A stretch of 14,963 nucleotides of DNA from JAPLKX01 sp035530195 (GTDB lineage Bacteria > Hydrogenedentota > Hydrogenedentia > Hydrogenedentales > SLHB01). The translations under genes and the position numbers were made by a program. The notes beneath the pieces were generated by a model. It did no database searches. It was not told where the DNA came from and worked only from the letters and a program-made list of their open reading frames with translations. The stretch is taken from the NCBI GenBank assembly GCA_035530195.1, contig DATKVG010000184.1:1-14963 (forward strand), written 5' to 3'. Positions 6,361 to 13,395 of the stretch are shown in pieces; within the stretch, counting starts at the first letter, position 1; every line of letters starts with the position of its first letter.

Positions 6361-6390
6361 GGACGCCCCCCGGCTTTTGTGGGGGTGTCC
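6361..6390. repeat. GC-rich hairpin in the divergent intergenic region
   Basis: GGACGCCCCC at 6361..6370 pairs with GGGGGTGTCC at 6381..6390 (10 bp with one G-U) around a 10-nt loop. It lies between the divergent lipoprotein and small-protein genes. The TGTCCCCATTTT that follows also occurs at 301..312, hinting at a dispersed repeat. There is no poly-T tract, so a terminator role is not supported. Confidence 0.45.
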
Positions 6391-6419
6391 CCATTTTGAC
6401 TCCACCTCATCTCCAGCCT

Positions 6420-6446
6420 TTGACATCCCCCGGTGCCTGTTATAAG
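6420..6446 (+). promoter_or_regulatory. Candidate sigma-70 promoter close to the start of the small secreted protein gene
   Basis: TTGACA at 6420..6425 and TATAAG at 6441..6446 are separated by 15 bp, a little short. Transcription would begin at about 6452, only a few bases before the ATG at 6455, so the message may be leaderless or nearly so. This agrees with the lack of a Shine-Dalgarno before that ATG. Confidence 0.4.
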
Positions 6447-6454
6447 CTCTCCGC

Positions 6455-6658
6455 ATGAAAACCGGGATGTTTTTTCCGCTGATCGTTGCTCTCATCCTGC
6501 CTCCCGCGTATGCCGGCCATGAAACGCGGTCATACCCGGAAAACGCCCTGCCGGCGGCGGTAAATTACGTGGGCAACCTGGGTGGCGGCATGGTGCAAAT
6601 CGGCCCGGGCGAATACGTTATGCGTGATTGGTTGCACATGCGCAGCCGCAGAGGCTGA
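6455..6658 (+). CDS. Small predicted secreted protein upstream of the SprT-like gene
   Basis: A 67-codon frame, not recognised as any family. It opens with MKTGMFFPLIVALILPPAYA, a good Sec-type signal peptide (Lys2, hydrophobic core, AYA-like cleavage site near residue 20), leaving a mature peptide of about 47 residues with a Gly-rich middle (VGNLGGGMVQIGPGEY) and a basic end (HMRSRRG). The stop at 6656..6658 lies 2 nt before the ATG of the SprT-like gene, so the two are probably cotranscribed and translationally coupled. There is no Shine-Dalgarno, but a TTGACA/TATAAG promoter sits directly upstream. It could be a real small exported protein or the remnant of a longer one. The coupling and signal peptide favour a real gene. 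Confidence 0.5.
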   Translation: MKTGMFFPLIVALILPPAYAGHETRSYPENALPAAVNYVGNLGGGMVQIGPGEYVMRDWLHMRSRRG

Positions 6659-6660
6659 GG

Positions 6661-7368
6661 ATGGCGATACAGCTTGAATTTGCCTGGCGCGATCCGGAGA
6701 GCCTGCGCGCGGAACTCGAGAAGCGCACGGGCCTGAGGATCGACCTCACGATAACCAACAACCGGTCGACCATGATGTCGGTGCGCCGGGGCCGGGCGCG
6801 ACACAGCATCGATGTGCGCCTGCACCGCATATTCCTGGCCGCCGACACCGGGGTGCTCCGATCGCTGGCGGTGTGGCTGGTGAACCCGCAGTCGAGCCGG
6901 GACGCCGCCGTCGTCGACACGTTCATCAACAGCAACTTCTGCCCGGTGCGCGCCGACACAAACAAAAACAACGGGGTTATCACCAAGGGCAGCGTGTTTG
7001 ACCTCGCCGTACTGTTCCGCAGCCTGAATGCGGAGCATTTCGGCGACTCGATCCGGGCCAACATCACGTGGGGCCGGATGCCGCCCGCCAGGCGCCGGCG
7101 GTCGATACGGTTCGGCAGTTATTACCCGACCGACAACCTGATCCGGATCCACCCGCTGCTCGACCAGGAGTTCGTGCCCGTCTATTTTGCGCGCTACATC
7201 GTGTTTCACGAGATGCTGCATGCCTACCTCGGCATCGAAGAGACCGATTCGGGCCGGAGAAGGTACCACACCCGCGAGTTCAGCCGGATCGAGGAAAAAT
7301 ATCCCGATTACGCCCGCGCACTCAAATGGCAAAGCAACCCCGGCAACCTCAAAAAACTCCTGCGTTAA
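6661..7368 (+). CDS. SprT-like zinc metalloprotease family protein
   Basis: A 235-residue protein whose C-terminal half is a SprT-like domain: VFLAVLFRSLNAEHFGDS-type opening near 113-129 (actual residues SVFDLAVLFRSLNAEHFG), ITWGRM, then the zinc motif HEMLH (H183, E184, H187) in YIVFHEMLHAYL, and a third His (H203) in YHTREFSRIEEKYPDY. SprT/Spartan-family enzymes are metalloproteases, some acting on DNA-protein crosslinks; bacterial function is little known. The first 110 residues are basic and not recognised. I chose ATG 6661 because AGAGG lies 6 nt before it and the preceding small gene stops 2 nt away; a TTG at 6628 would overlap that gene. No signal peptide, so cytoplasmic. A 27-bp-arm hairpin begins directly after the stop codon and may end transcription. 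Confidence 0.87.
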   Translation: MAIQLEFAWRDPESLRAELEKRTGLRIDLTITNNRSTMMSVRRGRARHSIDVRLHRIFLAADTGVLRSLAVWLVNPQSSRDAAVVDTFINSNFCPVRADTNKNNGVITKGSVFDLAVLFRSLNAEHFGDSIRANITWGRMPPARRRRSIRFGSYYPTDNLIRIHPLLDQEFVPVYFARYIVFHEMLHAYLGIEETDSGRRRYHTREFSRIEEKYPDYARALKWQSNPGNLKKLLR

Positions 7369-7430
7369 TCGAAAAACAGGGACTGACTCGCTTTCGGCTG
7401 TTTGAAAGCGTGTCTGTCCCTGCTTTTCGA
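7369..7430. repeat. REP-like long hairpin immediately after the SprT stop codon
   Basis: Two 27-bp arms, 7369..7395 and 7404..7430, are reverse complements with only three mismatches around an 8-nt loop. The left arm begins TCGAAAAACAGGGACTGA and the right arm ends CTGTCCCTGCTTTTCGA. Arms with GGGAC(A/T)GA cores are typical of REP sequences linked to RAYT/TnpA-REP proteins, but no such gene is in the window. The hairpin starts at the base after TAA and could also act as a 3'-end stabiliser or terminator. Confidence 0.75.
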
Positions 7431-7459
7431 ATAGAACGAACAGGTCCGGAAGGTTTATT

Positions 7460-7551
7460 AGAATCTTTGTTCGCGACATCTGCGCACGACGCGTAGATGT
7501 CGCTTAAAGGTCGCGAACAAAGATTCTGAATGCGGCTTCTTAGCCGCCTTA
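7460..7551 (+). repeat. Composite hairpin repeat, copy 1 (68-bp core + one 16-bp unit)
   Basis: The core at 7460..7527 has perfect 18-bp inverted arms, AGAATCTTTGTTCGCGAC (7460..7477) and its complement (7510..7527), enclosing 32 bp that contain a second dyad (7475..7484 with 7492..7501). A 4-nt linker follows, then the palindrome GCGGCTTCTTAGCCGC (7532..7547) and CTTA. A second copy in opposite orientation lies at 14455..14578. Confidence 0.88.
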
Positions 7552-7552
7552 G

Positions 7553-7588
7553 TCCTATAGGTCCTATAGGTCTTATAGGTCCTATCTG
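7553..7588 (+). repeat. 9-bp tandem repeat, four units
   Basis: Four consecutive 9-mers read TCCTATAGG, TCCTATAGG, TCTTATAGG and TCCTATCTG. The unit contains the palindrome CCTATAGG. Translation gives IGPIGPIGP or YRTYRTY, depending on strand, a phrase seen in short repeat tracts of other genomes. It abuts the composite repeat, with one base between. Confidence 0.85.
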
Positions 7589-7608
7589 GTCGAGCGGGAG
7601 GTCGACCC
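7588..7608 (+). repeat. GC-rich dyad unit, also found downstream of the metal ATPase
   Basis: This 21-mer begins GGTCGAGCGGGAGG and ends TCGACCC. It matches 10041..10061 at 19 of 21 positions, and a third, reversed relative lies at 9960..9983. The ends GGTCGA/TCGACC form a short dyad. It is part of the repeat mosaic between the SprT-like gene and the metal ATPase. Confidence 0.6.
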
Positions 7609-7673
7609 TCGCGGAACAGCCGCGACGCCTGCACCACAACGACCTGAGCCTTCTCTGAGGAACTCTCATGTTT

Positions 7674-7700
7674 TTGGCGCCGTTTCAAATATGGTATAGG
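7674..7700 (+). promoter_or_regulatory. Weak candidate promoter for the metal ATPase gene
   Basis: TTGGCG (7674..7679) and TATAGG (7695..7700) are separated by 15 bp in an AT-richer stretch just before the gene. The start would be near 7706. Spacing is short and the match partial. No MerR/ArsR-type palindrome was convincing. Confidence 0.25.
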
Positions 7701-7724
7701 TAGTGGTAAGAAGGTGTCGGAATA

Positions 7725-9896
7725 GTGAGCAAACTCGAATTCAAAATCCGCGGGATGGACTGCGCCGAGGAGGTCACCACCCTGAAACGGCAGGTGGGTC
7801 CGGTGGTGGGGGGCGAGGACCGGCTGGATTTCAATATCCTCGCGGGCAAAATGACCGTTCAGGCCGACTCGCCGGAAATCTCCATCCAGGCGATCCAGCA
7901 GGCCGTGCGTTCTGCGGGGCTTGACGCCGTGGTGTGGGAAGATTTTCCGCCACAACAAGTGGGTGCGCAGGAAAGCTCGTTCCTGGAGCGGCACGGGCGG
8001 GCAGTGAGTTGCTCCGCCAGTTTTGCGTTGCTGGCACTCGGCTTCCTCATCCACGCCGCCGCAGAAGGTCCGGTCGCCGCGGCTACCGCGGAAGATCACA
8101 ACTTTCCGCCGGCGTCGATCCTGTTTTACGCCGCGGCCGTTGTTGTTGGCGGGTGGTACATCGCGTCGCGGGCACTTAAGGCGGCGCGAGAATTCCGGCC
8201 CGACATGAACCTGCTGATGACGGTCGCTGTGGTCGGCGCCATCATCATCGGCCAGTGGCTCGAAGCGGCGATGGTGACGTTCCTGTTTGCACTGGCGTTG
8301 TTGCTCGAAACCTGGAGCGTCAACCGGGCGCGCAGGGCGATCGGCGCGCTGCTCGACCTGTCCCCGCGCAAGGCGAGGTACGTCTGGCCCCGCGACGGCG
8401 CGGTCGAGGAAAAACCCGTCGAGCAGTTCGCGGCCGGCGACACGGTGTTGGTGCTGGCGGGCGACCGCGTGCCCTTGGACGGCGTGATCACGAAAGGCGC
8501 GACGTCCGTGAACCAGGCGCCCATCACGGGTGAGTCGGCGCCGGTGGCCAAACAGCCGGGCGACGAGGTATACGCCGGCACGATCAACAACGAAGGCGCG
8601 TTCGAGTTTCGGGTTACCCGCGCGTTCAACAACACGACGCTGGCGCACATCATTCGGATGGTCGAGGAGGCGCAGGCGCGGCGGTCGCGGAGCGAGCGGT
8701 GGGTCGAGCGTTTCGCCCGGTATTACACGCCGGCCATGATGGGTCTGGCGGTACTGATCGCCGTCGTTCCGCCGCTCTTTCTCGCGGGGGCGTGGCGCTT
8801 CTGGTTTTACGAGGCGCTGGTGTTGCTCGTGATCGCGTGCCCGTGCGCGCTGGTCATTTCGACGCCGGTCAGCATCGTGGCAGCGCTGGCGAGCGCGGCC
8901 CGGGCCGGCGTACTGATCAAAGGCGGCCTGTACATCGAGATCCCGGCGCGGCTGCGGGCCGTCGCCATCGACAAGACCGGCACGCTCACCCGCGGCCGGC
9001 CGGAGGTCCAGCGGGTCGTGCCGCTCAACGGCCACACGCCTGAAGAACTGCTCGAGCGGGCCGCCGCGGTCGAGTCGCTCAGCGAACACCCGCTCGCCCA
9101 GGCCATCCTGAGGCGGGCCCGGGCCGACGGCGTCGCGTTCGGCCGGGCCGATTCGTACCACAGCCTCAAAGGCAAAGGCGCGGAAGCCCGGGTCGGCGGC
9201 GTCAAATACTGGATCGGCAGCCACCGGTATGCGCACGAGATCGGCACGGACGATCCCGCCACCCACGCTTACGCCGAGGCGCTCGAAGACGCAGGCCATT
9301 CCGTGGTTTTCATCGGCAACGACCGGCACGTTTGCGGCCTGATCAGCATCGCTGACCAGGTGCATCCCAAAGCCGCCCAGGCCGTCAGGGCCATCAAGGC
9401 CGCCGGCATCGAGCACGTCGTCATGCTCACCGGCGACAACGAAGGCACCGCCCGCGCCGTCGCTGATGCCGTCGGCCTCGACGAGTACCGGGCCGAACTC
9501 CTGCCCGAAGACAAAGTTACAGCGGTGCGGGTGCTGGTCGAGCGGTACGGGTACGTGGCGATGGTGGGCGACGGGGTGAACGACGCGCCGGCCATGGCCG
9601 AATCGGCGCTCGGCATCGCCATGGGCGCCGCGGGGTCCGACGCCGCCATCGAAACCGCCGACGTGGCCCTGATGTCCGACGACCTCACCAAGGTGGGCTG
9701 GCTGATTACCCACTCCAGGCGGACCGTCCGCGTGATCAAGCAGAACGTCACGCTGGCGCTGGGCATCAAGGCCGTGTTCATCGCGCTGGCTATGACGGGT
9801 CTCGCCACCCTTTGGATGGCCATCGCCGCCGATATGGGCGCCAGCCTGCTGGTCATCTTCAATGGGTTGCGGCTGCTGGACGGCAACGAGAAATGA
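7725..9896 (+). CDS. zntA: Heavy-metal P1B-type ATPase (Zn2+/Cd2+/Pb2+ exporter)
   Basis: A 723-residue inner-membrane pump using ATP to export divalent soft metals. The N-terminal HMA domain (1-70) has GMDCAEEV, with a single Cys13 followed by two Glu instead of CxxC. Then come transmembrane helices, the actuator TGES (268-271), the transmembrane metal site CPC (372-374), phosphorylated D416 in DKTGT, SEHPLA (H455-P456), TGDN (569-572), GDGVND (615-620), and the closing helices with K682 in NVTLALGIK and D703 in AADMGAS, which mark the Zn/Cd/Pb subgroup rather than the Cu pumps. The GTG start at 7725 has AAGAAGG about 11 nt upstream and sits right before the HMA domain. No regulator, chaperone or second metal gene is adjacent, so it appears monocistronic. 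All catalytic residues are present. Gene symbol given by subgroup, not by orthology. Confidence 0.95.
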   Translation: MSKLEFKIRGMDCAEEVTTLKRQVGPVVGGEDRLDFNILAGKMTVQADSPEISIQAIQQAVRSAGLDAVVWEDFPPQQVGAQESSFLERHGRAVSCSASFALLALGFLIHAAAEGPVAAATAEDHNFPPASILFYAAAVVVGGWYIASRALKAAREFRPDMNLLMTVAVVGAIIIGQWLEAAMVTFLFALALLLETWSVNRARRAIGALLDLSPRKARYVWPRDGAVEEKPVEQFAAGDTVLVLAGDRVPLDGVITKGATSVNQAPITGESAPVAKQPGDEVYAGTINNEGAFEFRVTRAFNNTTLAHIIRMVEEAQARRSRSERWVERFARYYTPAMMGLAVLIAVVPPLFLAGAWRFWFYEALVLLVIACPCALVISTPVSIVAALASAARAGVLIKGGLYIEIPARLRAVAIDKTGTLTRGRPEVQRVVPLNGHTPEELLERAAAVESLSEHPLAQAILRRARADGVAFGRADSYHSLKGKGAEARVGGVKYWIGSHRYAHEIGTDDPATHAYAEALEDAGHSVVFIGNDRHVCGLISIADQVHPKAAQAVRAIKAAGIEHVVMLTGDNEGTARAVADAVGLDEYRAELLPEDKVTAVRVLVERYGYVAMVGDGVNDAPAMAESALGIAMGAAGSDAAIETADVALMSDDLTKVGWLITHSRRTVRVIKQNVTLALGIKAVFIALAMTGLATLWMAIAADMGASLLVIFNGLRLLDGNEK

Positions 9897-10065
9897 TGAA
9901 TGCGGAATGATGAATAGAACCGCATTTGACCCTGCAAAGGCGGAATGAGCGTATTAATGGGTGGGGTCGCGCTCCCGCGCGACCGGGTGGTGGTGGCGGT
10001 GGATGGCTTGCTTTGCCCTGAGTATGTGGTGGGAAGCCGCGGTCGAGCAGGAGCTCGACCCCACC
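9892..10065. repeat. Repeats between the metal ATPase and GrpB genes
   Basis: Two direct repeats, AATGATGAATGCGG (9892..9905) and AATGATGAATAG (9906..9917), begin inside the ATPase stop codon. Further on, 9960..9983 (GGTGGGGTCGCGCTCC onward) is an inverted match, with about four differences in 24, to 10042..10065 (GTCGAGCAGGAGCTCGAC then CCCACC). The spacer is about 58 bp. The inverted pair could fold at the convergent ends of both genes, but no U-run marks a terminator. No gene is seen here. Confidence 0.65.
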
Positions 10066-10076
10066 GCCCGCTGCCC

Positions 10077-10598
10077 CTACTCTGAATTCTCCATGGCGAG
10101 TTGGGTGATTTTCTCGACCATGTCGGCTTTGCCGTCGATGTAGGCCTGGCGGTCGTTGTTGTGCTGGATGCACAGGTCTTGCTTGAGGCGGTTGAGCCGG
10201 TCGCGCCACTCGGGGTGCTGTCGCATGAAATCCCGGAACGCGAGGTGCTTGCGCAACTCGTAGGAACCGTCCTCGCACACATAGAGGTGATGCTCGGGTA
10301 GGCGGCCCCTGGTTTCCGCGTCCGCCAGGTCGAACGCCTCGCGTCCGGGCAGCCCGAGATCGCCCAGATGGACATAGCCGAGCGTCTCCATCTGTGCCTT
10401 GATGGTTGGAAAGGCGCCCGGCGGCGTCACAATGTCGAGGTCGATGATGGGTTTGGCCACCATACCGGGGATGGACGTGCCGCCGACATGCTCGATCGTG
10501 CAGGCGACATCGACCAGCCCCGATTCCAGAAACGTCTTGATTTGCTGGAACCAGGCAGGCCATGCCGGATCATAAGGTTGTACAAGCGTTACGGTCAT
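10077..10598 (-). CDS. GrpB family protein (UPF0157, nucleotidyltransferase-like fold)
   Basis: A complete 173-residue cytoplasmic protein. VTLVQPYDPAWPAWF at the start, EHVGGTSIPGMVAKPIIDLDIV at 36-57 and LRKHLAFRDFMRQHPE at about 115-130 are the recognised signatures of the GrpB/UPF0157 family, which shares the nucleotidyltransferase fold. D53 and D55 would be the metal-binding acidic pair. The usual EHVGSTS motif has Gly instead of the first Ser. The family's substrate is unproven: some members are fused to CoaE (dephospho-CoA kinase). The start ATG at 10598..10596 has no strong Shine-Dalgarno. It lies 25 nt after the glycoside hydrolase stop on the same strand, so it may be read through from that gene. 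The two products have no obvious shared role. Confidence 0.92.
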   Translation of the reverse strand: MTVTLVQPYDPAWPAWFQQIKTFLESGLVDVACTIEHVGGTSIPGMVAKPIIDLDIVTPPGAFPTIKAQMETLGYVHLGDLGLPGREAFDLADAETRGRLPEHHLYVCEDGSYELRKHLAFRDFMRQHPEWRDRLNRLKQDLCIQHNNDRQAYIDGKADMVEKITQLAMENSE

Positions 10599-10623
10599 GT
10601 CCGCAGTTGTTACGGTTCTTTTT

Positions 10624-13380
10624 CTATGGTTTGGGTTGCGTTGATGCGGCCTCGAGGTTAGCTATGGTGAACTCGACGGTGTCGCCTTCTGTGCCGGTAT
10701 AGCCGCCCCAGCCGATCGAGATGGTGGAGACGGCGGCGAAGTCGAGCGGGCCTTCGGGCCCTCTTGAAAAGCCGGCGTGTTCAAACAAGGCCATCGGCAC
10801 GGAGCAGCGGTGGGGCGCCTCGCCGCGCAACGGGTAGCCGGTGTCGGCGAAGTATTCGACGCCGTTTTTGTCACGGAGAATTACCAGCAAGGACGTGCCG
10901 GCGGACTGACCCGGGGGCGTTTCGGCGTCAAACGAGATGGATGCGGCCCCACTAAGGTCGACGGGGTTCGGGTAGGCGAACTGCAGGAAGAAGAACGTGT
11001 CGACGTCGCTCTTTTTTATCTTTGCGAGCGCGTTCCATCCGCGTTTTTCCGGGATGGGCGTGAGTGTGGCATCTACATACTCGCCGTGTGCGGCGGTGGG
11101 CTCGACGCTGGGCAACTCGATCGTGGATAGAGCGGTTGGCGCGGTGGAAATCTTGTGCCGTTCAGGCGGGCGGGGTTGAGCGAAACGGAAGAACACGCCG
11201 CCGTACGGGCCGAGTGCGACGGCAACATTCTCCGGCGACTCGACGGGGCCGACGGCGCCGGTCTCCGGATTCCAGCGTTCGCCTTCACCCGCCGCGGCAA
11301 GCGACACGCTGCCTTCCCAGGCGGTTTCGCTGTCATTGATCAGGAAGAATACCTCATGCCCGTCGATTCGCCGGTGGGTGTATCGGACCGGGCTATTTTG
11401 TCCCGACACGCGCACGTCCGGCGCGATGAGGCCGTCGAGGATGGATGAAAACATCGCCACGCTGCCCAGCGGCACGAACACGCCGACGCCACCCGCGGGG
11501 TTCGCGACGTACTCGAGTTCGCCATGGAACATCGCGCGCCCGAGTTCCTGGACACGTGGCGAGGGGAACTCGAGGTCGCTGTTCGCGGGCAGGTCCGCCA
11601 GGGCGATCACGATGCCGCCGGTCCGGTGGAACTCCTCGAGGTTCTCCCAGGCTTTCATCGGCAACGTATCGGCGCAGGGCAGGATAATGACGCGCCAACT
11701 CCGGCCATTGAAATTCAGCGCGCCGTTCGAGATCGAGCCTTCGCACAAGGTTCTGCCGTCGATATAGGTGAAGTCATGCCTAGCGTGGTACAGGCTCTCG
11801 GACGCGGCGCGGTACACCCGTTCGACCTTCCGCGCTTCATACGGCGAATCGCCGACCATATGGTGGGCCGGCGTGAACCGCGGCCACAGCGTCTCGATGG
11901 GATACACGACCGCGATATCCGCGACCTGTTGCCCGCCCTCGAGCATGGTCGTGCACCGGCCGATCCACGTGTTGAGGCGTTGTAGCTGCTCGTCGGTGAG
12001 GCCCGCGAACGAGTAGTAGCTCGTGATGGTCGTGATGCCGTTCGCGATGAGCCTGTTGCAGGTGCCGCGTATCTCGTCTTCGGAGACGGGCCGGACGGGC
12101 CGGTCGTCGCCTTTTGGCCGGTACCGCTGCGAGTGATCGGACGTCTCGCACATCGTGACGGTCCGCCCTTCGAGCTCGGCGGCGCTGCTGATGAGGCGCG
12201 CGATGTACCACGGCACGTCGCGCGGGATGCTCGTAAGGCAGTCGATGCTCGGCGCGTCGAGCCGGCGCACGCACCGGAAAAAATCGCCATAGAGCGGGAC
12301 GTGCGTCAGCAGCGGCTCCTCGAACAGGGGATGGCCGCCGGACAACACGTTGTGGTCGCGGCACCAGTCCTGGATCTGGCCGAAAAAGTTCTCCGAAACG
12401 AGTTCGCCTACGGTCAGCCAAAAATCGTAGCGCGCCCGCTTGCTTGTCCCGCCGTCTTCGAACAACGCGGGAATCACCGGATCAAGGGCGTATCCGCGCC
12501 GCTTCTCGAACTCGATGGGCAGGTTCGGCGACCACGGCAGAATCCGCCACGGCTGCTCGCGGAGGAACATGCTCATCAGCGACGGCTCGTCGGTGAACGT
12601 CGCGATGAAATACCGGCCGAGGTCGTCCCCGAGATGGCCCGCGTAGGTGCCGTGCGTGACCTCGAGGAACCGCGCCGTGGGTTCCGCCATGAGCAGGTTG
12701 ATGTACGGCAGTTTATCGGCAAGACTCAGTTCAGCGTGCGTCCCTTCGTACAGCCGCCCTTGCGTGATTGCCATCACGTGCCACTCGCCCGCCGGCGCCT
12801 CCCACGTCAGTTTAGAGCCGGTGACATCGGCGGCAAGGTCCACCGCGCCCCCGAGATCGAGCGCGCCGTCGTGCACCGGAAACGCCGCGGCCCGCACCAG
12901 CACGCCCGGCGGCAGATCCAGCGTGACCGGCCCGCCGGCGGTCCGCGCCGAGGTCTCGTACAGGCCCCACGCCTCCCACTCGGGGTGATCGCGCAACGTG
13001 ATGCCGAACGCCGCGCCCGACGGGTACCCGTGCTCGTCGTACAACCACAACGCCAACCCGGCGTCCTTGGCCATCCCAACCCAGCGCGTGAAGGATTCCC
13101 ATTTCGCCGGATCCTCGATATACCCATTGAACGACACGTTCGTCGCCATCCCCCCAAACCCCTGCGCAACAAGTTTCGCCTGAATCGCCTCCTGCTCCGC
13201 CGCCCCATCCGGGTACACATGGACAATCTTCAGAATCCGCGCCGACGCAGGCGGGTTCGCAAACCGCTCCGCCAGCGGCGCATCCGGCGACGAAAAAGCG
13301 CTTTCTTGCCCTTCCGCCCAGCCCACACACGCCGTCACTACCATCAAAATCAGCCCCAGGCGCAATAACCTCATCACCAT
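10624..13380 (-). CDS. Exported GH106-like glycoside hydrolase (alpha-L-rhamnosidase-like) with C-terminal beta-sandwich domain
   Basis: A 918-residue exported protein. The N-terminus has a hydrophobic signal, and V15-T16-A17-C18 also fits a lipobox, so it may be a surface lipoprotein. WLYDEHGYPSG at 112-122, YFIATFTDEPSL at 257-268, HPLFEEP at 350-356 and MCETSD at 410-415 resemble the catalytic (beta/alpha)8 region of GH106 alpha-L-rhamnosidases and relatives; E265 and E412 are candidate catalytic acids. Residues about 480-650 fit an amidotransferase-like accessory domain, and about 775-918 a beta-sandwich that could bind carbohydrate. It is shorter than characterised GH106 enzymes, so the family call is tentative and the sugar unproven. 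AAAGG lies 3 nt before this ATG and 9 nt before an in-frame ATG at 13374..13372, which is therefore an equally good start. It lies 93 nt after the pseudopilin stop. Confidence 0.8.
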   Translation of the reverse strand: MVMRLLRLGLILMVVTACVGWAEGQESAFSSPDAPLAERFANPPASARILKIVHVYPDGAAEQEAIQAKLVAQGFGGMATNVSFNGYIEDPAKWESFTRWVGMAKDAGLALWLYDEHGYPSGAAFGITLRDHPEWEAWGLYETSARTAGGPVTLDLPPGVLVRAAAFPVHDGALDLGGAVDLAADVTGSKLTWEAPAGEWHVMAITQGRLYEGTHAELSLADKLPYINLLMAEPTARFLEVTHGTYAGHLGDDLGRYFIATFTDEPSLMSMFLREQPWRILPWSPNLPIEFEKRRGYALDPVIPALFEDGGTSKRARYDFWLTVGELVSENFFGQIQDWCRDHNVLSGGHPLFEEPLLTHVPLYGDFFRCVRRLDAPSIDCLTSIPRDVPWYIARLISSAAELEGRTVTMCETSDHSQRYRPKGDDRPVRPVSEDEIRGTCNRLIANGITTITSYYSFAGLTDEQLQRLNTWIGRCTTMLEGGQQVADIAVVYPIETLWPRFTPAHHMVGDSPYEARKVERVYRAASESLYHARHDFTYIDGRTLCEGSISNGALNFNGRSWRVIILPCADTLPMKAWENLEEFHRTGGIVIALADLPANSDLEFPSPRVQELGRAMFHGELEYVANPAGGVGVFVPLGSVAMFSSILDGLIAPDVRVSGQNSPVRYTHRRIDGHEVFFLINDSETAWEGSVSLAAAGEGERWNPETGAVGPVESPENVAVALGPYGGVFFRFAQPRPPERHKISTAPTALSTIELPSVEPTAAHGEYVDATLTPIPEKRGWNALAKIKKSDVDTFFFLQFAYPNPVDLSGAASISFDAETPPGQSAGTSLLVILRDKNGVEYFADTGYPLRGEAPHRCSVPMALFEHAGFSRGPEGPLDFAAVSTISIGWGGYTGTEGDTVEFTIANLEAASTQPKP

Positions 13381-13395
13381 TCACCTTTCCGTTGG

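Noticed and set aside
6361..6390. Intrinsic terminator
   Set aside because: The stem is strong but no T-run follows on either strand, and the region lies between divergent gene starts.
6226..6495. N-terminal extension of the lipoprotein by 90 residues
   Set aside because: It would bury the lipobox signal peptide in the middle of the protein and skip the strong GGAGG next to the ATG at 6225.
7458..9713. A 751-codon open frame on the minus strand, opposite the metal ATPase
   Set aside because: It is the antisense frame of a GC-rich gene with all motifs on the plus strand. Its composition is full of Arg, Gly, His and Asp without any domain.
12133..13368. A 411-codon plus-strand frame opposite the glycoside hydrolase
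   Set aside because: Shadow of a real gene; no signal, motif or ribosome-binding site.
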